17,826 nt of DNA from Thermomucor indicae-seudaticae (lineage: Eukaryota; Mucoromycota; Mucoromycetes; Mucorales; Lichtheimiaceae): the NCBI GenBank assembly GCA_000787465.1, contig JSYX01000174.1, forward strand, positions 1 through 17,826, written 5' to 3'. Both the position numbers and the translations under genes were made by a program. Of this stretch, positions 1 to 10,203 are shown in pieces. Under the pieces are notes generated by a model that saw nothing but the letters and a program-made list of their open reading frames with translations, searched no databases and had not been told where the DNA came from. Position 1 is the first letter of the stretch; every line of letters starts with the position of its first letter.

Positions 1-1148
1 AATTGGTAAGTTGTGGGATTGACACTTTTTAAACGCCGACACGCTTGTACGGCGCCTTTTGCATATTCTTTATGCATCGATTTTTTACAAAAAGCTTTCT
101 TTTGTATCAAAAAAGCCTCTGATTGGTTTTTACAGCGACGATGTATCGAAAAACCATAGTAAAATGGGCTCTTTGACGAATCCCCAAGAAGCGCTGGCTG
201 GTTCCCCGAAACTCCGAAGCTTTACGGTTGAGGTGGAATGCGCACCCATATCTTCTAAGCTATCATAATGCCCATTTCTTGAATTGCACAACAAGTGAAA
301 TGCATCATTTTGTTGACAATATACGAGGATTATCTGAAATAAACGGTACTGACACCAAATCTTTTACCTTTCTCATTTCACGTGGAAAAGTGCACTAAGT
401 GCTTCGATCAACGTCGTCTTGCAATACTTGTTCTGAGAATCAGAATAGGAATAACGTAGTCAAATTAATAGCGAATAAAGTTACTCGACAGCTGTTTAGA
501 GACTACCACCCGCTGCTAAGTAACGGGACGAAGTAATTTATTACCATGGTATAGGAATGATAACGTAGTGACCGAGGTTCCGTTAGCAGCCCCAGAAACG
601 GTGCTTACGATGAAACAAATGTTTGTCGAAACAAAAAGTAAACGGGTGATAGGCTCGAAAAGCTGCGTACATAATGTATTGACGACATTGGGAAAATGGG
701 TTTTCGATATGCGAGCCGCTAATGGCTGGTCTGAGCAATTGGAGAAGCTGCACCTCGATTACTCTGGCCTTTCTGTTTGCTATGGGCCACATTGTCTCCA
801 AGATATCCTAACTGTAGTCCTCTTGATCTGTGACAACTTTGCCACCGAAAAGTTCTCTGCGAAAGTATCTTTTCTTGTCGTGCTCCAAAGGTGAATTGAA
901 CATCCAATAATATCAGTATACCTGCTGTCAATCTTTTCTTGACTCTCTTTACTTGAAAACGACGTATTATTGTCGCTTATTGTTTTTTGTTTTCTGTTCT
1001 TTGCTCGTTCCGCCCATGCATGACCGAACGCAATCGACAGTGCTCGATCGATCGTTCAAGATCTCCTTAAAGACCTCAGTGTTTCAAAGCAGAAGCTATC
1101 GGAGAAAACCTCCTTGTCTTTCCTCGTTATTCTCGACCAAACGTGAAC
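1..1148. other. Left flank and upstream region of DHX34; no convincing gene
   Basis: No recognised gene was found in this stretch. The only open frame of note runs at 610-894 on the plus strand (95 codons from the first ATG). It has no recognisable domain and no clear splice partners, so it is treated as unproven. The last 250 bases before the DHX34 start are rich in T and C (for example around 927-1010), as expected of a fungal promoter or leader, but no clear TATA box was picked out. The stretch could also hold the end of a gene that lies beyond the left edge. Confidence 0.4.
610..894 (+). CDS. Doubtful small ORF, 95 codons, unknown
   Basis: This open frame runs from an ATG at 610 to TGA at 892-894; the same frame is open without a start codon back to about 520. 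The predicted peptide has mixed composition with a hydrophobic stretch (VVLLICDNF) near its end and no motif that I recognise. It may be a fragment of an older gene or chance. There is no poly(A) signal directly after it, and DHX34 starts 255 bp downstream. I list it only because it is the longest open frame in the left flank. Confidence 0.15.
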   Translation: MKQMFVETKSKRVIGSKSCVHNVLTTLGKWVFDMRAANGWSEQLEKLHLDYSGLSVCYGPHCLQDILTVVLLICDNFATEKFSAKVSFLVVLQR

Positions 1149-4100
1149 ATGAGCGATCGTGGTCGAAGAAAGCGCAGAGAGATTATTCCCGAGGAGCGGT
1201 ACGATGTCAGCGGTCGGTTGGTAAAGAATGAAGCAGCAGCAGCGAAGCTCAAATCCTGGGATCTGGGCGAAATCGTAAGTGGTTTCGAGTCCTGATCTTG
1301 AAAACGGCATTGACGGACGCTTTGAACCTTCTGTCAGATGCGCAATCCTGAAAAGAAGGCTGCTGCGATTCAAGAAGCACGTCAATTCCTAAAAGAGCAA
1401 AAGAGAGAACCCGTCCCGGCTTATGATCCCGACAGGCCTTGGACTGAAGAAACCGACGAGCTGTTCTTTTCGAAAAGAAAGCGTGGTCTTGTTGCTTGGC
1501 TGATACCCAAAGGATCACCCATCTATTTCGAATTTGAAAGTAAGCGCGCGCGCTCAGCCAGCTACATACTAAACAGCGCTCTGAATAAGGGAGGCAGGTT
1601 TCTTTAACAAGCTTGTTGAAAGCTTGAGGAGCGAACAATCCAGCAGCAGTAGCAATGTTCCAACGAACAAGATGGCTCTTATACAGCGGGAAGGCGCGCT
1701 TCTGCGACATGCCCTCGTGCTTTTCCAGGATTTCCAGCAAAAGAAGCAGGAAAAGTTAAAGGAGAAACTTGAAAAGTACCGTGCAGAACTGCCCATCACA
1801 GCCTATGGAAACGCCATTCTGCACACCCTGGCGGAGCACCGCGTGTTGCTGATCGCAGGCGACACCGGATGCGGCAAAAGTACTCAGGTGCCTCAGATCC
1901 TACTTAGGGCCGGTTATCGAAACATTGCATGCACTCAGCCTAGGCGTATCGCATGCTCTTCCCTTGCGCGTCGGGTCAGCTACGAAACCCTGAACGAATA
2001 CGGCTCAGAGATCGCCTACCAGGTCCGCTTCGAGGGCACAAGGACCAAAAGAACACGAGTCCTGTTCTTGACAGAGGGCCTGTTACTCCGGCAGTATGCT
2101 TCCGATCCGTTGCTGTCGATGTATGATGTGATTATTGTGGACGAAGTCCATGAACGCCATATGATGGGCGACTTTCTGTTGGCGCTACTCAAGCAATTGC
2201 TGAAAACGCGTCAGGATCTGTACGTCGTCTTGATGAGTGCGACCATCAATGCCGAACTTTTTGCCCATTACTTTGACGCACCTACGCTGAACGTGCCCGG
2301 AAGAATGTATCCAGTGAAAACGCGTTACTGGTCGCAAAAGGAGGAAGACAAGAACCTGGTGAATGATGCTGCCTACCAGAGAAGGCAGAGGGCAACGATT
2401 AAGGAATCCATACCCAGCCGGAACGAGCCTCTCGATGTGAAGCCTTATCTCAAAGTGATGGAATACATTGACCAGTCTGTGCCGATCAATGAGCGAGGGG
2501 ATTTATTGATCTTCATGTCTGGTATCAATGAGATCACGGCATTGGCAGAGGAGCTACGACGGTATGCTAGCCACACTAAGAGATGGATTATACTGATGCT
2601 CCATTCGACGCTGGCTGTGGAAGAGCAAGAAAAAGTGTTTGATAGTCCCCCGGAAGGCGTCAGAAAGTGTATCATAAGCTCCAATATCGCTGAAACGAGT
2701 CTTACCATTGACGGTATCCGGTTCGTGATCGACTCTGGCAAAGTAAAGGAACTGAGTCATGACGCGACCACTAATATGAGTAAACTGTCCGAGTTTTGGA
2801 TCTCAAAAGCTAGTGCCAAGCAAAGAGCGGGTCGAAGTGGTAGAACCGGACCTGGAGAGTGTTTCCGTCTCTATTCCGAGAATGAGTACGAGCATTTGAA
2901 CGACTTTGCCGTGCCTGAAATTCAGCGGGCTCCTTTGGAGCCGCTGATACTACAAATCAAGGCCTTGGAGCTCGGCGACCCTCGAACGTTTGACTATGTG
3001 GAAGCGCCCGCGCAAGAAGCCATTAATGCTTCCATAGAATTCCTGCAGAACCTGCAAGCCCTGGACGCTTCTGAAAACATTACTGGGCTGGGTACCGTAC
3101 TCGCTAGCCTTCCTGTTGATGCCATTATTGGCAAAATGCTTCTCATGGCTACGGTAAGTCCAGTGGATTGATCGGTGACAACAGTCCTGCCAAATGATTG
3201 AATTTCGCTAGGTATTTAAACTGGTAGACCCAGTTATTACTATTGCTGCTAGTATGAGTGTGCAACCACCATTTACGCGGTTATCACCAAACGCAAACCC
3301 AGAAATACTTCGAGTACGTTACTCTGATTGTCCCAAGTTTTTTTTTTGCCTTGCTCACAGGGTCGATCGACATAGAACAGACGTACACTTGATTCGTCAC
3401 ACGGGGACCCGTTTACGCTCTTGAATTTATGGCAACGTTGGCTGGAAGCAAAGAGCGACAGAAAGGTCAGATGAGTGAGGCTGGCAACTTTGATGTACCT
3501 TGTTATTGATCCAAGAACTGCAGACATCTTCACGAAGTTGGTGTAGAAGGCACGGCGTTGAGGAGCAGCGCTTATACGAGGTGAAAAGGATATGGATTTA
3601 CTTGGTCAACATTTGGTTCTTTAATAATACGATATTTCATGCATAGATTGCCAAAGTTCGTCGTCAATTCGAGAAAGTACTCAATGATTTTCATCCCGGT
3701 TTGCTGCAAAGCTTGGCTGCTGAGGATGTTGAATCGGACGAGGAAGTACGTAAGACAGCAGTTGTCTCGGTAGTAGGTGTATGTTGACAACTTTCCACGC
3801 AGCGGGAAAAGCAAGCGAAGCGAGAGCTTTTGGGGCGCGAAAGGTATGAACAGCGAGCAAGTAAGAAGCGTCGAATTTTGGAGATGGAATTCGAAGATCA
3901 GGAGAATTGGAAAGGTATAACATGAAAAAAAAACGTTATCATGTTGTTGTTTAACTTGAGCTTTGACTGGATTTATCATAGTCGAACACGATGACGAGAT
4001 CGATGTTCGGGATCTAGAGTTTTCAATGAGAAACAGTATCAAGGAACTCAAATCGAAAGCGGCGCCACTTGGTGAACGAGACATTGCGTTGATCAAACTC

Positions 4101-5563
4101 ATCATATGTTCTGCTCTTTATCCACAGTTGGCCATTGGAGATCCACATAATCCATATCGAGCCAGCAATGAAATTGTCTTTCATACGCCAGGCAAGTGAG
4201 AACGAACTCTACGGCCTATGTCAGATCATGTACTAAGCAAAAAGATAACTAGTAAAGAACTTTTTGTCTCTCCACCCGACAAGTGTCATTGCTGCACATC
4301 CTGACTGGGTCCAAGGTCTGGGAGAGAATGTGCGCAAAGGTAATAGGAACACGGTTTTCACTTAGTAGAATGAAGCTCAGTCTTGCGTAGATGATCTCGC
4401 TGTGGAACAGGCTATGCAACACCAACTTCTTTGTTACTTGCAGCTTCTTGAAACCAACAAGCCTTACTTGCTCAACATTACTCGAGTTCCAGGTCCGTCT
4501 AGATATTGCGTCGTCTTTGCTTCGTTGCTAATGGAAAAACCAAAACAGGAATCCATGTATTACTCCTTTTTGCAAAGAACAGTAAGTGGACCCTTTTTGT
4601 ATTTCAACTAGTCTTCTAGCTTATAACTGTCTTTTTTCTTTAGTCGATACCAATGCAGACTGTAGTGTACTCGTCTTTGATGCGTACTATGTGGCAGAAT
4701 TCCGGACGACAGCCGTAGCGGAATACGTCCTTTACTTGGCGTACAAGTTGCGCAGTGCATGGCGGCGCTTATTAAATCAGAGACTGAGTCGCGGTCTGGG
4801 TCAGGTACGTACGCTCAAGCGATATTATTAGGATGAAGCGTTTTGATTCTTGGCTTCCTAGAACATTGAGGACGTTGTGGAAGACTATATCATCAGCCCG
4901 TCCGTAAGAGGTGATATGCCAAAAGCAATCCAAAAGATTTTGGAAGAGCAAGAAAAAATGAAGAATGAAAAGCAGCGACCACGAATGTGGACACCTGCAG
5001 TGGAGGCCGAGTATCAGCAACAAGTGGACACGTTAGCCAGTAAGATATCGTACCGCGTCTTTTGCAAGGACCTTTAATAACGTTTATTTACCTACAGGAC
5101 AGCTGTCGGATGCTATGGAGACCTCTATATCTGCTAATTTCAGAGCAGCAAAGGCTTCCGAACTCATGAAGATGGTAGTATCAGGGAGTCAAAAGGGGTG
5201 TAATTGGATCATGCTAATTACTGAATCTGCGCACCTAGTATCCAAAGTACAAGCCGACCCCAGAAAATGAGCAAGGAATACCCCGTGCATGGAACCCCAA
5301 AGATGGTAAATTAATAACGCCTTACTTAAAGTACCGGAAGGCATCTTTCTAATGAAGCCGCGATAGTCATACGAACGGGTATCCAGATCACCTCGTATCT
5401 TCAATATAATAGTTTGAACGCTCCATCAACTGCATCCAGCGTTCCGGTTGAAGAAGAGAAAGTGCCGGAGAGTATCCGCATGTACTGGCATTGCCCTCAC
5501 TGCGATTCAACCTATGCCTACACTCGAAAACAAATTTTAGAGCATTTGTCGAAATGTAAATAA
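1149..5563 (+). CDS. DHX34: DHX34-type DEAH-box RNA helicase, 17 exons
   Basis: Spliced model: 1149-1274, 1338-1539, 1598-3153, 3212-3313, 3376-3465, 3524-3580, 3647-3745, 3803-3914, 3982-4195, 4284-4339, 4391-4492, 4549-4581, 4644-4804, 4862-5039, 5098-5174, 5239-5305, 5367-5563. All junctions are GT-AG, keep frame, and give about 1142 aa, close to animal DHX34. Walker A GDTGCGKST is near residue 197, motif II reads DEVH near 291 (not DEAH), SAT near 323, and motif VI QRAGRSGRTG near 518. A HA2/winged-helix region follows. Segments such as DPFTLLNLW, SWCRRHGVEEQRLYE and LETNKPYLLN are typical of DHX34 rather than of Prp2, Prp16, Prp22 or Prp43. The C-terminus has a C-x2-C-x13-H-x3-C putative zinc finger ending at residue 1141. 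In animals DHX34 acts in nonsense-mediated decay with UPF1 and SMG1; its role in fungi is unknown to me. The start is the first ATG opening the conserved frame. Confidence 0.93.
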
Positions 5564-5719
5564 GTTCTTAAAAGTTCGTGATTACCATAATATTTCGTTG
5601 TTGAAGCTGCATGAATCAATGGTGCATCTCTGCGAGGGAAATCGCCCGAAAATTGGCCATTTTCCCGACCTTTTTCGGTAGGCACAACTTGACTTTGCTT
5701 GCATTTTAAACCTACCCTC
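5564..5719. other. Short intergenic gap, DHX34 to SWIB gene
   Basis: Only 156 bp separate the DHX34 stop from the start of the next gene on the same strand. It must hold the DHX34 3' end and the promoter of the SWIB gene. There is no AATAAA here. An AATAAA does occur at 5857-5862, inside the first intron proposed for the next gene, so the two transcripts could overlap (inference). Confidence 0.4.
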
Positions 5720-6497
5720 ATGGACCTCACGTCGTTAAAGCCACGGATTATGGGTACGTAAATCAGCGTTTTGTCCGTGTAAGGTCATTTGATTCGTGCG
5801 CTGCGAGAAGCAAAGAAATGATAAATGAATCCGTGAAACTAATGGAGCGATTGATCAATAAAAAGAAATCTTGCGGTCTTCCGATCTGGACAGTGTCTCT
5901 GTAAAACAAGTGCGGAACCAGCTTCAGCAGGAAACCGATATTCCTCTGGACGAGCATAAAGCGGCGCTGAAAGCCATGATTACCGAGTGTTACGACCTTG
6001 TCAGTGCGGAAAAGCAGAATGACAGTAGTGGTTCAGACGACTCTGCGCCTATTGCCACAAAGCCTACCACCAAGAAACGCAAGGCAGAAGAAGATGCTAA
6101 TAAAAAGAAGGCCAAGAAGGCGCGTAAAGCACGGCAACAAGATCCAGACAAGCGCGAAAAGAATAACTTTACGCGGACATGGATCCTCAGTCCCGAACTG
6201 GCAGCAGTAACAGGAGAGAAGGCAGTAAGTTGGTAAAAAAGGGGAAAGAAGGTATGGGTGCAGCGTGTATTGATTGATCATGATTAGCTTTCACGGCCCG
6301 CAGTAGTAAAACACCTTTGGCGATACATCAAAGAGAATAATTTGCAAGACCCTAAAAAGAAGACACACATATTTTGCGACGAAAAGTTAAAGCGGCTATT
6401 TAACAATGAAGAGTACCTGAGCACGTTTACGATGAACAAGTATATTGGCAAACACCTTGTTTCTCCAGCAGTGACAGAAGACAATAAGACCGAATAG
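5720..6497 (+). CDS. UAF30: DEK_C plus SWIB domain protein (Uaf30/Tri1-like)
   Basis: Spliced model: 5720-5753, 5866-6224, 6288-6497, giving 200 aa. Residues 1-57 (MDLTSLKPRI then EILRSSDLDSVSVKQVR) match a DEK C-terminal-type domain. Residues about 80-107 are a lysine/arginine-rich linker, probably a nuclear localisation signal. Residues 113-190 (FTRTWILSPEL, then VVKHLWRYIKENNLQDP) are a SWIB/MDM2 domain. Yeast proteins with this layout are Uaf30, part of the RNA polymerase I upstream activating factor at rDNA, and its paralogue Tri1; a general chromatin role is equally possible. Intron 2 (63 nt) is clear. Intron 1 (112 nt, acceptor AAAAG) is inferred, because an in-frame stop at 5859-5861 lies just ahead of the conserved KEILRSSDL segment and the short exon 1 supplies the missing domain start in the right phase. 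An ATTAAA lies at 6544-6549. Confidence 0.88.
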
Positions 6498-7980
6498 TCG
6501 TTTTTGCTATGCTCCTCCGTCCCCTCCTTTTGACTGATCTCTCATTAAAGCGTCGGCTATATCCCAAGCGTCAGCTTTGCAAACGAAGGATACTCCTGTT
6601 ATGACTCTCACAGGAATAAATGTTTCGCCCTTTTTGTTCTGCTCTTCTTACCAATGGGAACCAGTGTACCTGTCGCGTATTGTGTCACAAATGATGTATG
6701 TATGTAACCATGTTATGATAGTGGAGCACACGTATGACAAGACATGCTCTTTCGAGACGCCCCGCTTATCAATAGCGGCAGAGATCGGGATAAAGGACAC
6801 TTTGCTATATGAGAACCTGAGATCATTCCATAAGCTTGTAAAGAGTCCTCTTTCACGGGTTATAATAAAGGGTGCCAGGAACTCGGTTTTGCGTAAGTTC
6901 TGTCAAAGACAGTTGTTTATTTTGAAAGGCGTCTATCTATTACTGATGACACAAAGCTTACGGCTTCTTAACGTGCAAGACCGACAGACTTTTTTCCACG
7001 CTGCCCGTGAGAATAAGCGCGGGAAAATTTCAGGGAGGGTTGATAAACCTGAATGTCGGGTTGGCTCGTAATCTTTTTGCAGCTGACAATCCCCGCTCTT
7101 TTTCTGGGCACCGCGTTCAAGGTGCTGCCTGTCAGGGTCGCACGAATAAGGTTTTTTTATATGACCGTGGTAAACTGGGCTTCTGATCCGCTGCCTTGGC
7201 TGATTCAAGTTTCTCATACTCCTCTGCTCAAACACCTTGGAGTTTCCCGTTCTGGGTTAGGATCGTTCGTTTGTGCACTTGCACAAGACTCAGGTGGTAC
7301 ATCTAACGTAGACAGCTTGTATATATCTGGCGATTATTCCCTTATATGCTAAACTCGGTCCGTATCAACATTGCAGTAAGTGACCTGACATTGCGTCCTT
7401 TTACAATTTCTTATCAACCAAAGGATTTGTTCATCTCAACGGGAAAACTTTTCTTCTTTTTCGTTGGACTTCTTTTTCTTCCAAGAAGCCAAGCAAAAAT
7501 GACGAAAGGTCCGCTTATCAAATTGGTTGCACAAAGAACCGAAAAACCGGACTTTTAAATTCCCCGAAGTGTGGGACGTTTTTGATCTGATCACTCGTGT
7601 CCTTATCACGGTGGCGTAATCGCCTCGATAGGCTTCATTGCGCAAACAAGCGCATACGCCTACGTATGCAATACTCAATGTAATGCATGCAATCAAGTAA
7701 TAAAAAAGGTGTAATGTGTGCCTGACGATGTATTTTTCCCCACGCAGCTGAGTTATTATTCTTTCCTTTTGCAAAATCAATATCATATGGCCCCAAACGA
7801 ACTTTTTATATGCCATATTTGGAGTATCCAGACACCTGTTCCAAGGTTCCCTTTGCGTAACCTTTATTTCGATTTGTTCGCGCGTTGAATCAGCGCTTTT
7901 CACTTTAAATTTCCACGGTCAAAAAGTTTATCGATTCGTTTTCTTTCTCTTTCTCCTTTTTGTTTTCTTCACCCTCTGCC
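6498..7980. other. 1.5-kb intergenic region, promoter side of PTR2
   Basis: I see no recognisable gene here. A 156-codon open frame (ATG 6601 to stop 7071, +), a 99-codon frame that overlaps its end (7053-7352, +) and a 155-codon frame on the other strand (7436-7903) have no domain I know and no coherent splice pattern. The right part probably serves as the PTR2 promoter: it holds three CTTATCA heptamers (GATA-type sites) and a CT-rich stretch at 7940-7977 directly before the transporter start codon. An uncharacterised protein gene in 6577-7352 cannot be excluded. Confidence 0.45.
7410..7608. promoter_or_regulatory. Three TGATAAG (GATA-factor) sites upstream of PTR2
   Basis: The heptamer CTTATCA (TGATAAG on the minus strand) occurs at 7410-7416, 7514-7520 and 7602-7608, about 370-570 bp before the PTR2 start. 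Fungal GATA factors of the AreA/Nit2 type bind HGATAR sites and activate nitrogen-scavenging genes, peptide transporters among them. The sites are seen in the sequence; their use in regulating the transporter is inference. Confidence 0.4.
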
Positions 7981-10022
7981 ATGTCTTCAGAGAAAGCCGC
8001 AAAGGAAATTGAAGCGGTTGAACCGGCCTCGGCCATTGTTCAGGACGTGGTTGATGAAGAAGAACACCCCGAGCCGACAGAGGAAGACTGGAAGACATTG
8101 CGCGAGGTCGCTGATACTATCCCCGCATCGGCTTACCTTGTCATCCTGATTGAATTCTGCGAGCGATTCACGTACTATGGTCTGATGGGTCCGTTTCAGA
8201 ACTATATCCAATTCCCCGATCCTGGTTCATGTAAGCATCCAGCTAAATACTGCTGTTCTTCGATCAGTGGATTAAGTAAGCTGTGCTTTTATAGATCCTG
8301 CCACCCAGCCTGGTGCTATGGGAAGAGGCCAACAGACGGCCACCGCTTTGACTACCTTTTTCCAGTATGTATCTTGTGGCAGTTGCATATACCCTCACAG
8401 CTAATAACTCATCTATCATTTTTATTCATCAGATTCTGGTGTTATATTACTCCTGTACGTATTAGCTGTATTTGCTTATTTTTACTGGACTAACAGCATC
8501 CTTCCTTGTTCTAGATCATTGGTGCTATTGTGGCTGACCAATACCTGGGAAAATACAAAACTATCTTGCTCTTTGGTTGTCTCTACTTGTGCGGTCTATT
8601 GATTCTTACGCTGACGGCCATCCCATCCGCGATCGCCAGTGGCGCTGCATTCCCGGGCTTCATCGTCGCTATCATTGTCATTGGTCTCGGCACTGGTGGC
8701 ATCAAGTCCAACGTGTCTCCTCTCGTCGCTGAACAATATAAGAGCAAGAAGCCCTTCGTGCGCACACTCAAGAACGGCCAGCGCGTCATTGTGACGCCCC
8801 AGGCTACGTATCAAAAGATCTTTAACATGTTCTACTGGGGTATCAACGTCGGTTCTCTGTCTTCGATTGCCACCACGGAAATGGAGCACTGGATCGGTTT
8901 CTGGCCGGCCTACCTGCTCCCAACCTGCATGTTCATTCCCTGCATGATTATCGTCCTCCTCGGTCGCAAGCGCTACGTGCAAACACCACCCCGTGGCTCT
9001 GTCTTTTTGGAAGCCGGTCGCTTGATCTGGTTCAGTTTCAAGACAAAGAGCATGGACGCCTGCAAGCCTTCCAAGATCGCCTCTGTTCGCCCTGATCTGG
9101 CCCCCAAAGTCACTTGGGACGACATCTTTGTCGATGAATTCAAGCGTGCTCTTCGCGCTTGCATCGTCTTTTGCTGGTACCCCATCTACTGGCTCTGCTA
9201 CTCGCAAATGACCAACAACTTGATTTCTCAGGCTGCCACTGTGAGTTTTTTTTATCGTGTCGAGATCTGGAATTAGTAACACTCATCATGAATCTCTAGA
9301 TGCTGACGGGCAACGTCCCTAATGATATCATGCAAAACATTGACCCGATTGCTCTCATCATCTTTATCCCCATCATGGACCGAATTGTTTACCCTGGTTT
9401 GCGCCGTATCGGTATTCCCATGCGTCCCATTATGCGTATCACCCTCGGTTTCCTCCTCGCAGCCATCGCCATGTAAGCTTTTATGAGGCTCTTTTCTTTG
9501 CCTATTTAAACTAATATTATATACACCTTTCACAGGGGCTACACTGCTGGTATCCAAGCCAAGATCTATAGCTCACCACCTTACTACCAATACCCAAGCG
9601 AAGCCACGACGGGTGATGGCAAGAACTGGATCTCGGCTGCCTACCAGATTCCTTCCTATGTCTTTATCGCCTTTTCGGAAATCTTTGCCTCCATCACAGG
9701 TCTCGAATACGCTTACAAGAAGGCTCCGCAGTCCATGAAGTCTATTGTCATGGCCCTTTTCTTGTTCACCAACTGCATCGCCTCCCTCCTCGCACTCGCG
9801 CTCGTGTCCGTCACAGTGGATCCCAAATTGACCTGGATGTACACCGGTATTGCATGCACTGCAGGCGTCTGCACCCTCCTTGTCTGGATTTTCCATCACA
9901 AGAATGACGCTGTGGATGTCCAGGAAGACTCGATTGTCCGTGACAAGGAACAGCTTGAAGCATACAATGCTGAACATAAACAGGCTATTACCGAATATGA
10001 AGTCGAAAAGGGTGCTGTATAA
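7981..10022 (+). CDS. PTR2: PTR2/POT-family proton-coupled oligopeptide transporter
   Basis: Spliced model: 7981-8230, 8295-8364, 8433-8454, 8515-9240, 9300-9472, 9536-10022, giving 575 aa, normal for fungal PTR2. All introns are GT-AG, 59-68 nt, and exon 3 is only 22 nt. The acidic N-terminal tail (VVDEEEHPEPTEEDW) precedes the first membrane helix with the proton-coupling ExxER motif at residues 58-62 (EFCERFTYYG). The PTR2 signature FYWGINVGSL lies in exon 4, after the insert EQYKSKKPFVRTLKNGQRV seen in fungal members. Several hydrophobic helices follow, and the C-terminal tail is hydrophilic and cytoplasmic. The protein should import di- and tripeptides with protons across the plasma membrane. 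The ATG follows a pyrimidine-rich leader, as in many well-expressed fungal genes. An AATAAA lies at 10164-10169. A possible nitrogen-control region lies upstream at 7410-7608. The gene is convergent with SF3A2. Confidence 0.96.
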
Positions 10023-10163
10023 TCACATTTCCCTCACGCCATTTTCCCCACTCTTCACCTTTTACCGTAATTCTTAATCATGTATTCTCTTTTTGCTTTG
10101 TACTATTATATATACATATGTATATTCGACAGCAGGCTGTGTCTCTCTTAAAAATACTCTGTC

Positions 10164-10169
10164 AATAAA
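10164..10169 (+). terminator. Poly(A) signal AATAAA of PTR2
   Basis: An exact AATAAA lies 142 bp after the PTR2 stop codon and 35 bp before the stop codon of the convergent SF3A2 gene. The two 3' untranslated regions are therefore likely to abut or overlap on opposite strands. Confidence 0.6.
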
Positions 10170-10203
10170 AGATGTTTAGCCGATTGAATTGTTGTTATTA
10201 TTA

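Noticed and set aside
1624..3171. A 515-codon open frame as a complete helicase gene
   Set aside because: It is only the third exon of DHX34 plus a short intron read-through; motifs and spliced frame continue on both sides.
6577..7352. Two overlapping plus-strand frames as a gene between the SWIB gene and PTR2
   Set aside because: There is no recognisable domain, no family-supported splice between them and no conserved start. It is kept only as an uncertain note in the intergenic entry.
7436..7903. A 155-codon minus-strand frame upstream of PTR2
   Set aside because: It covers the likely promoter and CT-rich leader of PTR2 and has no recognisable motif.
8596..9282. A 228-codon open frame on the minus strand inside PTR2
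   Set aside because: It is a shadow of the well-supported PTR2 exon 4, which has clear transporter motifs on the plus strand.
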